Shown here: positions 1 to 8,895 of the stretch, in pieces
Position numbering within the stretch: position 1 is the stretch's first letter
Layout: each line of letters starts with the position of its first letter
Assembly (NCBI RefSeq): GCF_008831285.2
Contig: NW_022204989.1
Location: 1-27,761 of the forward strand
Direction: 5' to 3'
Source: Nymphaea colorata
Lineage: Eukaryota > Streptophyta > Magnoliopsida > Nymphaeales > Nymphaeaceae
Length of the DNA stretch: 27,761 nucleotides
The notes under the pieces: model-generated
Told to the model about the DNA's origin: nothing
Databases searched by the model: none
The model's input: the letters and a program-made list of their open reading frames with translations, nothing else
Translations under genes and position numbers: made by a program

Positions 1-51
1 AACCTCAACCCCAATTCTTCTAGGTCACCGGGATTTGTACTTCACTGACAA

Positions 52-676
52 TTAAGAAGGGAAAAAAAAAGAACATTAGAGGCAAGTGCGCTCATGCAGG
101 GGTAAGCTAATAAAATAAGAATGATATTAAAGTAAAGATGAAAAACTTCCTAAATCACATCCTAACTACTGTAACATGGTGCAGATATATGTTGCCCACG
201 TGGCACGTGATCACTTAATACCATTCAGTCATTTAGATCCCAATCCAGTAATCAAGAACATATTGATAGTCTTTTTTTTCCAGACTGTGATTCATTTTTT
301 AAATAGAAATTATTTGTTTTAATATTGTTGCAGTAATTATTTTTCTTGCTTTAAAATATTAAAAGAAACAAATACCAATAACTTGAAAAACTTGTCCGAG
401 TTATAGAAGAAATTAGGCAGTGCTGAGAATAATGTGAGAAGGCAAATCAGATTGTTGACTGTCCTTACGTCTCTTAGTTGTCCAATATGTAGTTTGTAGG
501 TAGAATATTTCTTGCTTTCTTCTTATTCTTCTCCTTTCAACAGAATCTGATTAGTCAAATTTCAATTTAATTTTGCAAAGTAGAGAAACTAAATTCATTT
601 CATGTCCGCCTGTGATAATTCTATAAAATTCATGACCATGGAATTTACTCTACCATCTCCTAGAGAGGAAGCCTGA
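52..676. repeat. NLR-flank repeat, copy F1
   Basis: This AT-rich stretch matches, with many substitutions and small indels, 9078-9770 and 19243-19895. Shared landmarks in order are the words 'aagtgcgctcatgcagggg', a T-run followed by 'cagactgtgattcattttt', 'caaataccaataact', a 'gagaataatgt' word, 'ctaatatgtagttt', 'tagaatatttctt' and 'agaatctgattagtcaaattt'. In the other two copies it lies just upstream of an NLR 5' end or its relic, so it is probably the upstream flank of a lost NLR copy. Similarity stops near 676, where the GC-rich block begins. No gene is visible in it. Confidence 0.75.
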
Positions 677-1095
677 GCAATACTATACCATAGTATAGTA
701 TTTGGTGCAGCCAGACACTGTCAGGCCGTACCCAAAAAGACAGGTTATGCACAGGACCTGGCCAAGCCTAGCTTGGTATGGGTAGGCTAGGTCGCACCAG
801 GCTGTACCAGCGGCCACAACGCAAGCCTGGCTTAACCAGGTATGGCCCCAGCCGGCCTGGCTCAACAGGTGTTGCCTCCTTAGGATATGCCAGTGGCCGG
901 CCTGTTTCTGGCCAGGCCATTCTAGGCCTGTCTGCGGCTAGCCAAGCTATGCCTGCAGCTAGGCTTACAGCCAGACAAAACAAGCCATGTGGCTGGCCTG
1001 AAGCACATTTTTAGGTCTGTTGTCTGCCACTCAGCTAGGCCTAGCTTGCTGGGTGCTTGGGAATAGCTTGCCCTTGGTACAGTCAAACTCTCGCT
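677..1095. repeat. GC-rich degenerate short-word repeat block
   Basis: About 400 bp built from overlapping variants of GCCTGGC, GCCAGGC, GGCCTGG and TAGGCCTAG. It is clearly more GC-rich than the AT-rich DNA on both sides. It has no long period and no ORF with recognisable protein similarity; the open frames on both strands come from the absence of AT-rich stop codons. Its left edge coincides with the point where the F1 repeat ends, which suggests an inserted unit. The family is not recognised. Confidence 0.7.
679..702. repeat. Perfect inverted repeat (hairpin) at edge of GC-rich block
   Basis: Arms AATACTATA (679-687) and TATAGTATT (694-702) are exact reverse complements around a 6-base loop. 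The hairpin marks the junction between the F1 repeat and the GC-rich block and could be the terminal structure of an insertion. No matching terminus was found at the other edge near 1095. Confidence 0.7.
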
Positions 1096-1213
1096 CAATT
1101 TTTTGAACAATTTTAACCTAATTAGGGAATTATGTAATTTGAAGCTAATAATAACTAATTAATAACTAATTATACTTAAAAAAAAGACTAAAATACCATT
1201 CGGTCTTTTTCAT

Positions 1214-1222
1214 CTATAAATA
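1214..1222 (+). promoter_or_regulatory. TATA-like box
   Basis: CTATAAATA matches the plant TATA consensus. It stands about 340 bp upstream of a good splice donor at 1556. A transcript would start near 1245, at the beginning of a pyrimidine-rich segment. No coding exon was recognised, so this is only a possible promoter, of either a gene leader or a retroelement LTR. Confidence 0.35.
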
Positions 1223-1229
1223 ATCATTG

Positions 1230-1332
1230 TTTCTACCTTCTAATACGTGATCAACCCCTTGGAGCCCTCTCTCTTTGTAAATACTTTTTCATTTCTACCT
1301 TCTAATATGCCTGACAACCCCTTGAAGTCTTC
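1230..1332 (+). repeat. Imperfect direct repeat, period about 62 bp
   Basis: The word TTTCTACCTTCTAATA starts at 1230 and again at 1292, and each copy is followed by a related CAACCCCTTGGAG or CAACCCCTTGAAG segment. It lies just downstream of the TATA-like box. Confidence 0.6.
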
Positions 1333-1555
1333 CCTCTCCTACTCCAAACTTTCTTCTTATCCTCTTTTCACTTTAATATCTCTCTTCAGTGCTTCCTCAT
1401 TTTCAATCTTGCAGTATTTCTTCTTCTTCAATTTTTATAATCGAGGAGCTCATGAAAGGCTCTTGTCTACTTTCTTCAACTCATTGGAGTCCTCATTTGA
1501 TGACCTTATTTGGTAGTGGAAGCAAAGAAGTGATTTATTCTTCGACTTTATCAAG

Positions 1556-1980
1556 GTATGTTGATCTTTTCTATTTTTTTTTACTTTTTGATTTCATGTC
1601 AAGCCAATTAATCCATAGAGATGGATTCGTGAGAGAAGGATTTTTCTTAAAGCTATGGGAGTATGAACAATGCAAGTTTGTCTTTTTAATTCTCTCTTTC
1701 TCTATTTTCTTAAAAATCTGTCTTTTCAACTATCTCTTTTTTTTGAAACTATCTCTATTTTTTTAATTCTCTCTCTTTCAAATATCTTTCTCTCTCCACT
1801 CTTTCTTTTAGGTTGCTCTCTCTTTAACCTCTCCAATTTTTACTTTCCTCTTCATTTTGCTCTTTCTTTCAATCTCCATCTTTTCCTTTTTTGAACTTCC
1901 CTTTCTCACTCTTTTTACTTCTTTCTTTGTTTTTTTTTGTTCTCCCTCTTCTTTAACTAATCTCTCTTTTTTTTTTCTAG
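1556..1980 (+). other. Intron-like segment in a pyrimidine-rich tract
   Basis: A donor AAG|GTATGT at 1556 is followed by about 425 bp of T/C-rich DNA, a branch-like CTTTAACTAA and an acceptor TTTTTTTCTAG ending at 1980. This has the form of a plant leader or first intron. The pyrimidine bias starts upstream of the donor (about 1240) and runs past the acceptor to about 2040, so simple compositional bias could also produce it. No protein was recognised in either flanking segment; a 28-codon open frame follows at 2081. Confidence 0.35.
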
Positions 1981-2273
1981 TTTTCGTCTCTCTTTTATTA
2001 ATCTCTTGTTAATGTCTCTCTTTAAATCTTTCTCTTTGGAGTGATTACTATACTTAAGCTCCTTGCTTAAATCCAAAGATATGTTGACAAAGAAAGGGTG
2101 TGATGTAAATGGAGACATGGCTACTGATGAACATTACACATGCCATTTTATAATGAACAAATATTAAGATAAGTTGGACCGATAACCTATTGTACAATAA
2201 GAGGTCCTGTGTGCCCAAATTTAAATATGGAGCAGATATTTGAATCTTGTGGAATGCATCAGGGATCCACTCC

Positions 2274-4187
2274 CACCAAAAAAAAAAAAATATGGACGGC
2301 TAGAAGGAAACCCATCAGTAAAATTCGGTTGACGAGTTAACGATGGTGACAATGAAGAGCGTCATGTTGATTGATGACATGTCCATAGGCATCTGTAAAG
2401 ACTAGATATTTACCAACTATTATGGGAACCATCAGTATTGAAATGAGTATCACTAACGTCCAATGAGAACCATCATTGCTTATTGAATCACTAATGTTGA
2501 TTCCGCTGTCACTAATGGTGGGTCTTCCCTTAAACGTGTAGACAACCCATTGTTTACTGAGTTATCTTGAGCACATCAATAAATATACAACTTTTACGAA
2601 CCGCGTATCAATGCCATCAGTATTTATCTAGGTGACGTTGTTTCTTCTGTCAGCGTATGTTTAAAAGCTTGCTCACAGTTTCTCATGATATATCTTCCTT
2701 TATGACTGATGGTTTTTCGTCTTCCACCAATGAACACTTATCCTTATTTTTCTGTTGCAATCAGGGCGAATCCAAGGGAGAGCCCACAGCAAAAAAAAAA
2801 AAAAAACATGTAAATTTTAGAAAATTTCACTTGTCCTATATAAAAATTTTGGAAAAGTCAAAATTTAGAAACTTTACTTCGACCCCCTTCATGAAAAAAA
2901 TTTTGGTTCCGCCCCCTGGTTGCAATCCCCTTTCGATTTTCCTCTCTTTGTCATCCACAGCTTCCCCCAAATCTGTGTTACTTGCCACTAACAACCATTG
3001 AACCTACCTTTAATCAGCCACGGTTGCCCACCATTGAATACTATGTGTGAAACCTTCACAATTTCCTACTGGAAGCACAAGCAAGAATCAACTCGAAGCA
3101 CAAAATACAGCATTAAGAAAACAAGTCAATACTATACAAGAAACACTAGTTGTACTTGATGAAAAATGTGCACGATATGATGAAGTTAAATTAAAGTGTC
3201 TGAGCTTGAGACAACTTGTGTTAAGGTCCCCAAGGTAGATACTAAATGTACAAAGGTAGATATGCTCATAGATAGTGTAAATCAAATTATAGCTTCACTT
3301 GTGGGATCATTCGGTTAAGTTTCAAATATATTTTCTATTAAAATCATGCATACCATTTCTTGTAACATATTTTACTTGTTCTATGCAACTTTGCCGCCTG
3401 ATTTACGCCATTGATAAGTATAGATGAAATTTGAAGTCTAGATTATTGGACTTCGTTTCATGTTTTGAATATTATTACCAACACCATTGGAATATCTAAG
3501 ATGGGCTACATGTATCAAAAAATTTGTTAGACTTATTCATACATATGTACTTGTTATTAAGGATAATATCCATTCATTTGTCTGTTAATCAATAATATGT
3601 TCTGTATAATACATTGATTGCATTTTGTTCTGTTATTGATATCGTGAAGGTTTTTTTGTATTCCTATTTTCCAGGTTGTACATGATATAGTATAATATAA
3701 AACATATTACAACCTTTTACTGACAGGTATCTCACATCAGTAAAAGTGCAATCTAGCGTCCATAAAATAGCTATTACTGACAGGAAGCAATTGTCAATAT
3801 TAAATATTAATTTTTTCTGGTGGGTATTTCCGTTAGTAAAAAGTGCACTGACGGTAGCCAGTCGTTACTATATCTGGTACACTGTAGTGACGGCTGCGGG
3901 TGTGTCAGTAAATCCTCAGCAATACAAGATGGCCACGATTTTCAGTGTAAGTGCACAAATGACTGACTGATGTAAGCAAGCGTCGCTACCCCATGCAATA
4001 CACTAACAGCAACAGCCATTAGCATAATTCGACATCTACTAACGGTCTAGTGGACCCCGTCATTGAAATATTTAGTAGCACAATCTACACTCATGGATCC
4101 TGACGTCCATCAATAAAAGTATTAATGGTAGTCTAGACATTTTTAACTGATGTTTTTTTAAATGTCAATAATGTTTTCTTTTTGATG
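2274..4187. mobile_element. Degenerate CACTA-like DNA transposon (tentative)
   Basis: The left end (CACCAAAAA..., 2274) and the reverse complement of the right end (CATCAAAAAG..., ending 4187) are similar over about 23 bp and resemble the plant CACTA terminus. Inside each end, about 37 bp in, lies the same subterminal word in opposite orientation: CATCAGTA on the left and AACTGATG on the right. Further variants such as ACCATCAGTA, TCACTAATGGTG, TTACTGACAGG and CTGACGGTAG cluster at 2310-2660 and 3720-4155. Such subterminal arrays are typical of En/Spm-type elements. No clean 3-bp target duplication is visible ('tcc' versus 'atc'). At about 1.9 kb it would be a non-autonomous, decayed element. 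Confidence 0.42.
3047..3238 (+). pseudogene. Coiled-coil fragment, possible CACTA transposase remnant
   Basis: An open stretch of 63 codons beginning with a GTG, with an in-frame stop just upstream, so this is not a complete gene. It reads as a hydrophilic heptad-like helix containing LEAQNTALRKQVNTIQETL, followed by CARYDEVKLKCLSLRQL. Such helices occur near the C-terminus of plant Ptta/En/Spm-type proteins, and the fragment sits in the middle of the proposed CACTA-like element. The assignment rests on context and general character, not on a diagnostic motif; a chance open frame is possible. Confidence 0.3.
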
Positions 4188-4837
4188 ATCCAAGCCTTAG
4201 GATGCCAATAAATTGGATTTGGACCATATGTATCGTTTATAATGTCCAGTTACCGATGCAAACTGACCAGCAGTAGGCTCCCATGTTTTATTAAGAACGG
4301 GATGAAATTGGAAACTATACACAAACTATAAATGTCCGATTTATTGGATATGGTCCACCTATTTCAAAACGAATTCAAATGTGGCAACATTTCAATCTAA
4401 CTTTTGTATTCATAATCTGAATTTTATATGAATTTGACTTTTTAATTAGCATTCTATATACAAATCCAGCTTCTAAATAAACAACTAATCATTTCAAACC
4501 ACAGTAGTTGATATTTTAAGAATCGACTTCCAAAATACATGGATATCGGATAGACATTTGTTTAAAATTGAACATAAATTTAAATCAAATCAAATATTGA
4601 CTGACTCAAAAAACTCAAGCTGGAGCTCAACTTGATGATACAACATCGAGCTCGAACCCAACTTATTTAGCTTGCTTATGCTAAATATGTACTGTTTCTT
4701 TTAACTCGTTTAGTTAGTACTCGTTTAACATGATGTCCCCATGATTGGGCTTAGGATCAGGATGGCTGGGACTCATACAAATCTAGTTCAGCTGTTGTTT
4801 TTCAACAGACTGTTTGACAGAACCATGAGCTCAGTAC
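4188..4837. other. Gene-free AT-rich stretch
   Basis: No ORF, RNA gene or clear element boundary is visible. It contains repeated 'aaattggattt' and 'attggatatggtcc' words and, at 4615-4660, a CTCAAGCTGGAGCTC / CATCGAGCTCGAAC pair of the sort common in decayed plant retroelements. Confidence 0.4.
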
Positions 4838-5034
4838 TAAGTGTGAAAGGTCTCTCTAACAATAGCAACAAATTAAGATCAAGTGGCACTAGCCAGGCAA
4901 GGTTGGTTCAGACCAATTAAATGGCCAGGCTAGGTTTTCTAGCTAGTCTTTCTAGCAATTTGCTTTCATGTTGGCTTTCTTGATTTCATACACATAAAGC
5001 TGCAGTTGAGGGTTTAAAAGAAGAAATCCAACAT
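4838..5034. repeat. NLR-flank repeat R, copy 1
   Basis: About 200 bp matches 19010-19210. Shared words include GTGAAAGGT, TAACAATAGCAA, GATCAAGTGGCACTAGCC, TTGGCTTTCTTGATTTC type variants and GCTGCAGTTGAGGGTTTAAAA. Here it adjoins an NLR N-terminal relic; in the second copy that relic is deleted and R runs almost directly into flank repeat F4. Confidence 0.75.
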
Positions 5035-5091
5035 TTTTCGCACAGTGGTAAAAATGTACAGTTCATTAAGTACCTCGGTTGTTGTTGTGGC

Positions 5092-5136
5092 TTATATATA
5101 TATATAAATATATATGTGTGTGTGTGTGTGTGTGTC
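5092..5136. repeat. (TA)n(TG)n microsatellite
   Basis: A TA-rich run followed by about ten TG units. It lies exactly where the NLR N-terminal coding similarity stops, at the same relative position as the microsatellite at 8738-8780. Confidence 0.9.
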
Positions 5137-5139
5137 TGT

Positions 5140-5235
5140 ATAACGGTAGAACTCGACCCCATTTGCAATCTGCTTGCCGACAGAAGGACAGCAAGTTGTA
5201 GAAATTAAAGGAAAATAAGAGAGGAAAGCTTCAGC
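5140..5235 (-). pseudogene. NLR N-terminal (CC-domain start) fragment
   Basis: On the minus strand, starting at 5235, about 30 codons read AEAFLSYFPLIS... then SVGKQIANGVEFY, in one frame. This matches the equivalent piece at 8797-8895 (AEAFLSS... and VGKQIADGVKIY) and resembles the first residues of CNL resistance proteins (usually MAEA...). The codon expected to be ATG reads AAA here and in the other copy, so neither retains the expected start. Downstream coding is replaced by a TG/TA microsatellite, and the remaining CC, NB-ARC and LRR are absent. It is non-functional. Confidence 0.6.
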
Positions 5236-5530
5236 TTTGGAAGCTTTTTTGATCAGTGTGTGAAGGGTGTGGAATAGATGGGTCTGATTTAACCCAGATG
5301 TTTATCTTGAACAAATTTAAGTGTTTTTTCTTTTTGACAAAATAAAGTTCATGCAATGCACGAGGTTGTTTGCCAATTATGTATTGTGGTCCATACCGCT
5401 GTCTACAAACTACAAAGTCTATTTTTTTCTTTTCATTTTTGCTTGGATCTTGATGGCGGGGCAATCCAGGCTTGTTATACATTCACTTGCTGTCACTGAA
5501 TTTTGGCCATATTATAATCAAGTAAATTGC
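5236..5530. repeat. NLR upstream-flank repeat, copy F2
   Basis: Matches the 8896-9300 region in pieces: AAGCTTCAGCTTTGGA-GCTTT, GTTTATCTTGA, CAAATTTA-GTGTTTT, then 'attgtggt-catac-g-tgt-acaaa' and TTTTTTTCTTTTCATTTTTG. It is the 5' flank of the NLR relic at 5140-5235. Confidence 0.65.
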
Positions 5531-6428
5531 TGAGAAACAGGTGATCCAGCAGGGCCTGCTTCCTCATAAAACAACCGATGCCAAAAGCCTCATATGGACA
5601 TGTTGGTGTGATTTCTTAGAATCTTACACTTTGGAAAAAGTTTTATAATTTCAATGCTTTCATATATCCATCTGAGTTAAAAAACACACTATAAAATGCA
5701 TGAATTATAAATTATTCAACTATAAGCAGTTCCAATTTTTTTTCAAACATCTCATATAATTTTGAAGAAATGTGTATAGTGCTAGCAAGTGCATCTTCTT
5801 AAAAGTTAAGAATGTAGGCACATTTTCAGACTATGGGTTTGTGTTTTAAATTTATGAAGATCATTAAATGCATATTAATGGCCTAAATGTGAAAACCTTT
5901 GAAGGCCGCTCAAATAATGGCCAACTTGGGATTTTATCATATCAGCTAATAAATCAGGGCCTTTGTGCATCAATTGATGGATTGAAAACAAAATAATATT
6001 TAAAATTGTTTTTAAAAATTTTCTTAAAGGAAAAAGGTAACTTTTAGTATCTGTACAGATTCAAGCCAAAAAAGACATTGCCTTCTATTTGGCCCAAATA
6101 GCATCAGATTTATCATTTATACATGGTACCTGCTGGTATTCACAAAATTGATCTTTGTTTTCAATTACAAAAAAAAAAAAAAACAAATCATAGAGTTGGT
6201 CATCAATTTGAGGAAGTTAAAAGAGCTAGACAAGACTCCGTTGATGCATAAAAGGTATGCCAGTTCAGTTCAACAACACTTCAATTTACCGGACCGAAAT
6301 CAAACAAGAGGGAGAGGGAGAGGGAGAAAGAAGAGGCAATGAATGGAAACACACATATTTAACCAAAATAATTAATTACAATTTGTCACTAATTTTCAGT
6401 AACATTATCTATATATGTGTAGTCTTTC
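5531..6428. other. Gene-free stretch downstream of the NLR pseudogene
   Basis: AT-rich DNA with no recognisable gene or element. An A-run lies at 6169-6184 and a GA-rich stretch at 6308-6335. It is the 3' side of the minus-strand NLR pseudogene, so some of it may be old 3' UTR, but no polyadenylation pattern could be assigned. Confidence 0.4.
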
Positions 6429-6846
6429 TCCAAGATGGTCCATTAACTCCTGCGCAGATGGAGTGCTGGACATGAGTCGATTGTCAACGATTGAAGGATG
6501 GAGAGGCAGGTGATCTGTTGCTGTGCATCGGTGGGACATGTAGTTTCATTTTGTTGTTGTTGGGGAGTAATATTATTCACGTTCACCAGAGACTTCAGAT
6601 TGGGGAAGTCCTAAAGTGATAGCCCTCTCAGTTTCGGGAGGCATTGCCAGTGGCCTCCCAAGCTAATGTCCTTAGAGAAAGAGTGTAGGTGAAATTCCTC
6701 CAGTTGAGAGAAACCCCACACCCACTGGGGCACCCTTCCCCATTTGACCTCCTCATCAACATTATTGCCTCTCAAATACAGACATGTAAGGGAGGGTAGA
6801 AATGTGGGTACTTGTGATGGCAATGGCGATGGCAGTAGTACTGCTG

Positions 6847-6998
6847 ATTCTGAATCCAACCCCAACTCAATGAGGTTAGGTAGTTGCTAAAGCAATTTCC
6901 ATCCCAATCTTGCACTTGGGCAATTCTGAATCCAACCCCAACTCAATGAAGTTAGGTAGTTGCTCAAGCAATTTCCATCCCAATCTTGCACTATCAAT
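6847..6998. repeat. 76-bp tandem duplication inside NLR-1 LRR
   Basis: ATTCTGAATCCAACCCCAAC begins at 6847 and again at 6923, and the two units are nearly identical for about 71 bp. As 76 is not a multiple of three, the duplication shifts the LRR reading frame. The copies differ at only a few bases, so it is fairly recent compared with other lesions. Confidence 0.9.
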
Positions 6999-7128
6999 GA
7001 GGTTAGGGAGCTGCTTCAAAATGTTCAGGTCAGACAACCACAACCTCCTTAAAGCTGGCATGTGATCATCAGCTACTTGCTCTACCCTACCACATCCCTT
7101 CACCTCCAACGACTCCAATGTAGGCATG

Positions 7129-7785
7129 TTAGCGAGTCTTCAGCTTTTCACATCTGTTCACATCTAACGACTCCAATGCAGGCAAGTCACCAATCGTGTT
7201 GAGCTCATCACACTCCCAAATCTCCAAGGACTTCAGCAAAGGCATGCTCCGTAATTCACACAATGTTGGGCAGTCGCTGACCCCCAATTCTTCCAATGAT
7301 TTAATTCCTATCACTGTTGCCCTTGATGGGCAACTTAGCAGCCATACTGTTCGCAGCTTCCCATAATTCGCGTCCAAATACCATGCAGGCCTATCTCCTG
7401 TATAACCCCAAATTTCCAACCTCTCTATGCCATGTGGAGGTTTCAAAGCCTCCAGCAAACCCTTCTGTTCAGAAGCACTACCAACTTTATCATCCTCTCG
7501 CACCTCGAAGTCAAATTTCACCTTAATTAGTTCATGCTTCTCCTTAAGCTCTGCTTTCTGTGCATCAATTACCTTCACCCTTCCCCCACCCAAACCTTCT
7601 ATTGACAATTTCCCCTTTAGTTTATTCAAGTCTTTTATTTCCTTAATATTGCATCCTCTTGTATCCCCCTTGTCATCGCATACCATAAACCTATGCAAGG
7701 TTTGTAAATTAGTAAGCTTCTCCAAGCCTTCAGCTACAAATCCCAATTCTCGGCATCTTTCAGGCAAAGATACCTCAAGTTGCAC
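7129..7785 (-). pseudogene. NLR-1 LRR segment, longest open block
   Basis: A 218-codon open block inside NLR-1. It begins near the transition after the first LRRs (LEKLTNLQTLHRFMVCD, typical of RGA proteins), continues with KDLNKLKGKLSIEGL and the charged DAQKAELKEKHELIKVKFDF, then LRRs such as IKSLEELGVSDCPTLCEL and LPALESLDVNRCEKLKT. The order and spacing match plant CNL LRR domains. It ends at a frameshift; the next LRRs continue at 7127 in another frame (MPTLESLEVKGCGRVEQV). Confidence 0.88.
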
Positions 7786-7998
7786 ACTTCACCTATTTCC
7801 TTGGGCAACTATCCAATTCTGCTATTACTTAATCCAATGTTTGCAGGTTACAGAGTCTGCCGATTGAACTGGGCAACCGTCTCACATGAGAATGGCTTTG
7901 ATCCAAATATTTTAGAAGTGCAAGGTCTTCAATGGACTTTGGCAGCTCATCGATCTGGCATTCCCTCAATGACAACACCCTCAACTACTTGAAATTGG

Positions 7999-8737
7999 CT
8001 AAGTCTTTAGTATAAACCAAAGGCAACTCACTCGTAATATTGTGCGCAACTTATTTGCTGCTCTTGAGGAATTACGCTTTTGCACTTCTGCATTGTCGAC
8101 ACCAAGTAATGACAGATGGTGGGTGTGCTCAGTAGCAGAGGCATGACTATATTCCTTTCCACCTATATATAAGGCAAGGTCATGCAAAATGTCATGCAAT
8201 TTGAGATCCTTATATTCAGTTTCTTCAATCATGAACCGATTTATCAAGTCACTAATCCATTGGTTAGCAGTCACTTCCACATCAATGGCTTTCTTTTGGT
8301 CAATCAATCCATGTGCCATCCATTGCATGACCAATCTATCCACTTTTATCTCCTGACCCTTTGGATAAATGCAGCAATATACAAAACAAATCTTCAAATA
8401 ATGTGCCAAGTCATCGTAGCTCAGCATGAGACCAGGAAGAACGCTACCACATATTTCAGAGGATGATGATGTTGAGGAAGGCATCTTCCATTCCCAGATC
8501 TCACTCTTCTCATCGGTTTCCCAGTCGTCTTTCGTCTTCATTTTTGTACCCATTAAGGATCCTACCGTCTGAACAACAAGTGGCAACCCATCACATTTCG
8601 CCACTATTTTCTCCCCAATACGTTTCAAATGGTGACTCTCTAATTCATGTTCTTGTTTCTTTGCCACAGACAGAAACAAGCTCCAACTTTCATCGAAAGA
8701 CATTTGTGGCAATTTATGAATTTCAGTACCTTTGTAG

Positions 8738-8780
<43 letters not shown>

Positions 8781-8871
8781 GCTCTAGAGATATAAAAAAA
8801 CAGTAGATCTTGACCCCATCTGCAATCTGCTTGCCGACATATAATGACAGCAGTTGCAGAAATTGGAGCAA
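7999..8871 (-). pseudogene. NLR-1 NB-ARC C-terminal half (ARC1/ARC2)
   Basis: A 290-codon open block. Residues 1-26 carry the N-terminal scrap, about 27-46 are encoded by microsatellite (IYIYRERERERES), and from about 47 the NB-ARC resumes at the RNBS-C region (HKLPQMSFDESWSLFL). GLPL, RNBS-D (CFVYCCIYPKG) and the MHD-type motif LHD are present; P-loop (GxGGxGKT), RNBS-A, kinase-2 and RNBS-B are absent. A protein like this could not bind nucleotide in the usual way. The opposite-strand open frames here are antisense shadows. Confidence 0.88.
8738..8780. repeat. (CT)n(TA)n microsatellite inside NLR-1
   Basis: A CT run (8738-8762) followed by a TA run (8763-8780). It replaces the coding sequence between the CC start and RNBS-C of NLR-1. 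Confidence 0.95.
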
Positions 8872-8895
8872 AAGAAGAGAGAAAAGCTTCAGCTT

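Larger units (their letters stand above)
6429..8895 (-). pseudogene. CC-NBS-LRR (RGA-type) resistance pseudogene NLR-1
   Basis: CNL proteins are intracellular immune receptors: NB-ARC is the nucleotide switch and the LRR senses. Order on the minus strand: an N-terminal scrap (8895-8797, AEAFLSS... shifting frame to VGKQIADGVKIY); a CT/TA microsatellite replacing the rest of CC and the P-loop to kinase-2 region; RNBS-C-like SFDESWSLFL; GLPL (CDGLPLVVQTVGS, 8578-8589); RNBS-D CFVYCCIYPKG (8356-8388); WMAHGLI; and MHD-like LHD in KLHDILHDLALY (8191-8199). LRR coding follows from about 7990 to 6429, including LRVLSLRECQIDELP, LPSSIG and many 'LxxLxVxxC' repeats. Lesions: a stop before LRVLSL near 7985, frameshifts at about 7790 and 7130, a frame-disrupting 76-bp duplication at 6847-6998, an in-frame TAG at 6611-6613 where paralogues have serine, and a one-base deletion near 6450. 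It cannot encode a working receptor. Confidence 0.9.

Noticed and set aside
768-1110. Overlapping open frames on both strands in the GC-rich block
   Set aside because: They result from few AT-rich stop codons in a GC-rich repeat; the encoded sequences have no domain character and exist on both strands at once.
1247-1894. Plus-strand frames rich in F, S and L
   Set aside because: Products of a T/C-rich tract (TTT/TCT/CTT codons); no motif or conserved start. The intron-like reading of the DNA is a better explanation.
3047-3238. NLR coiled-coil domain
   Set aside because: The heptad-like sequence lacks any CC-domain motif (no EDVID-type segment) and lies on the opposite strand to all NLR pieces, inside a transposon-like interval.
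7317-8795. Plus-strand frames opposite the NLR pseudogene
   Set aside because: Antisense shadows: the minus strand carries the diagnostic GLPL, RNBS-D, MHD-like and LRR motifs.
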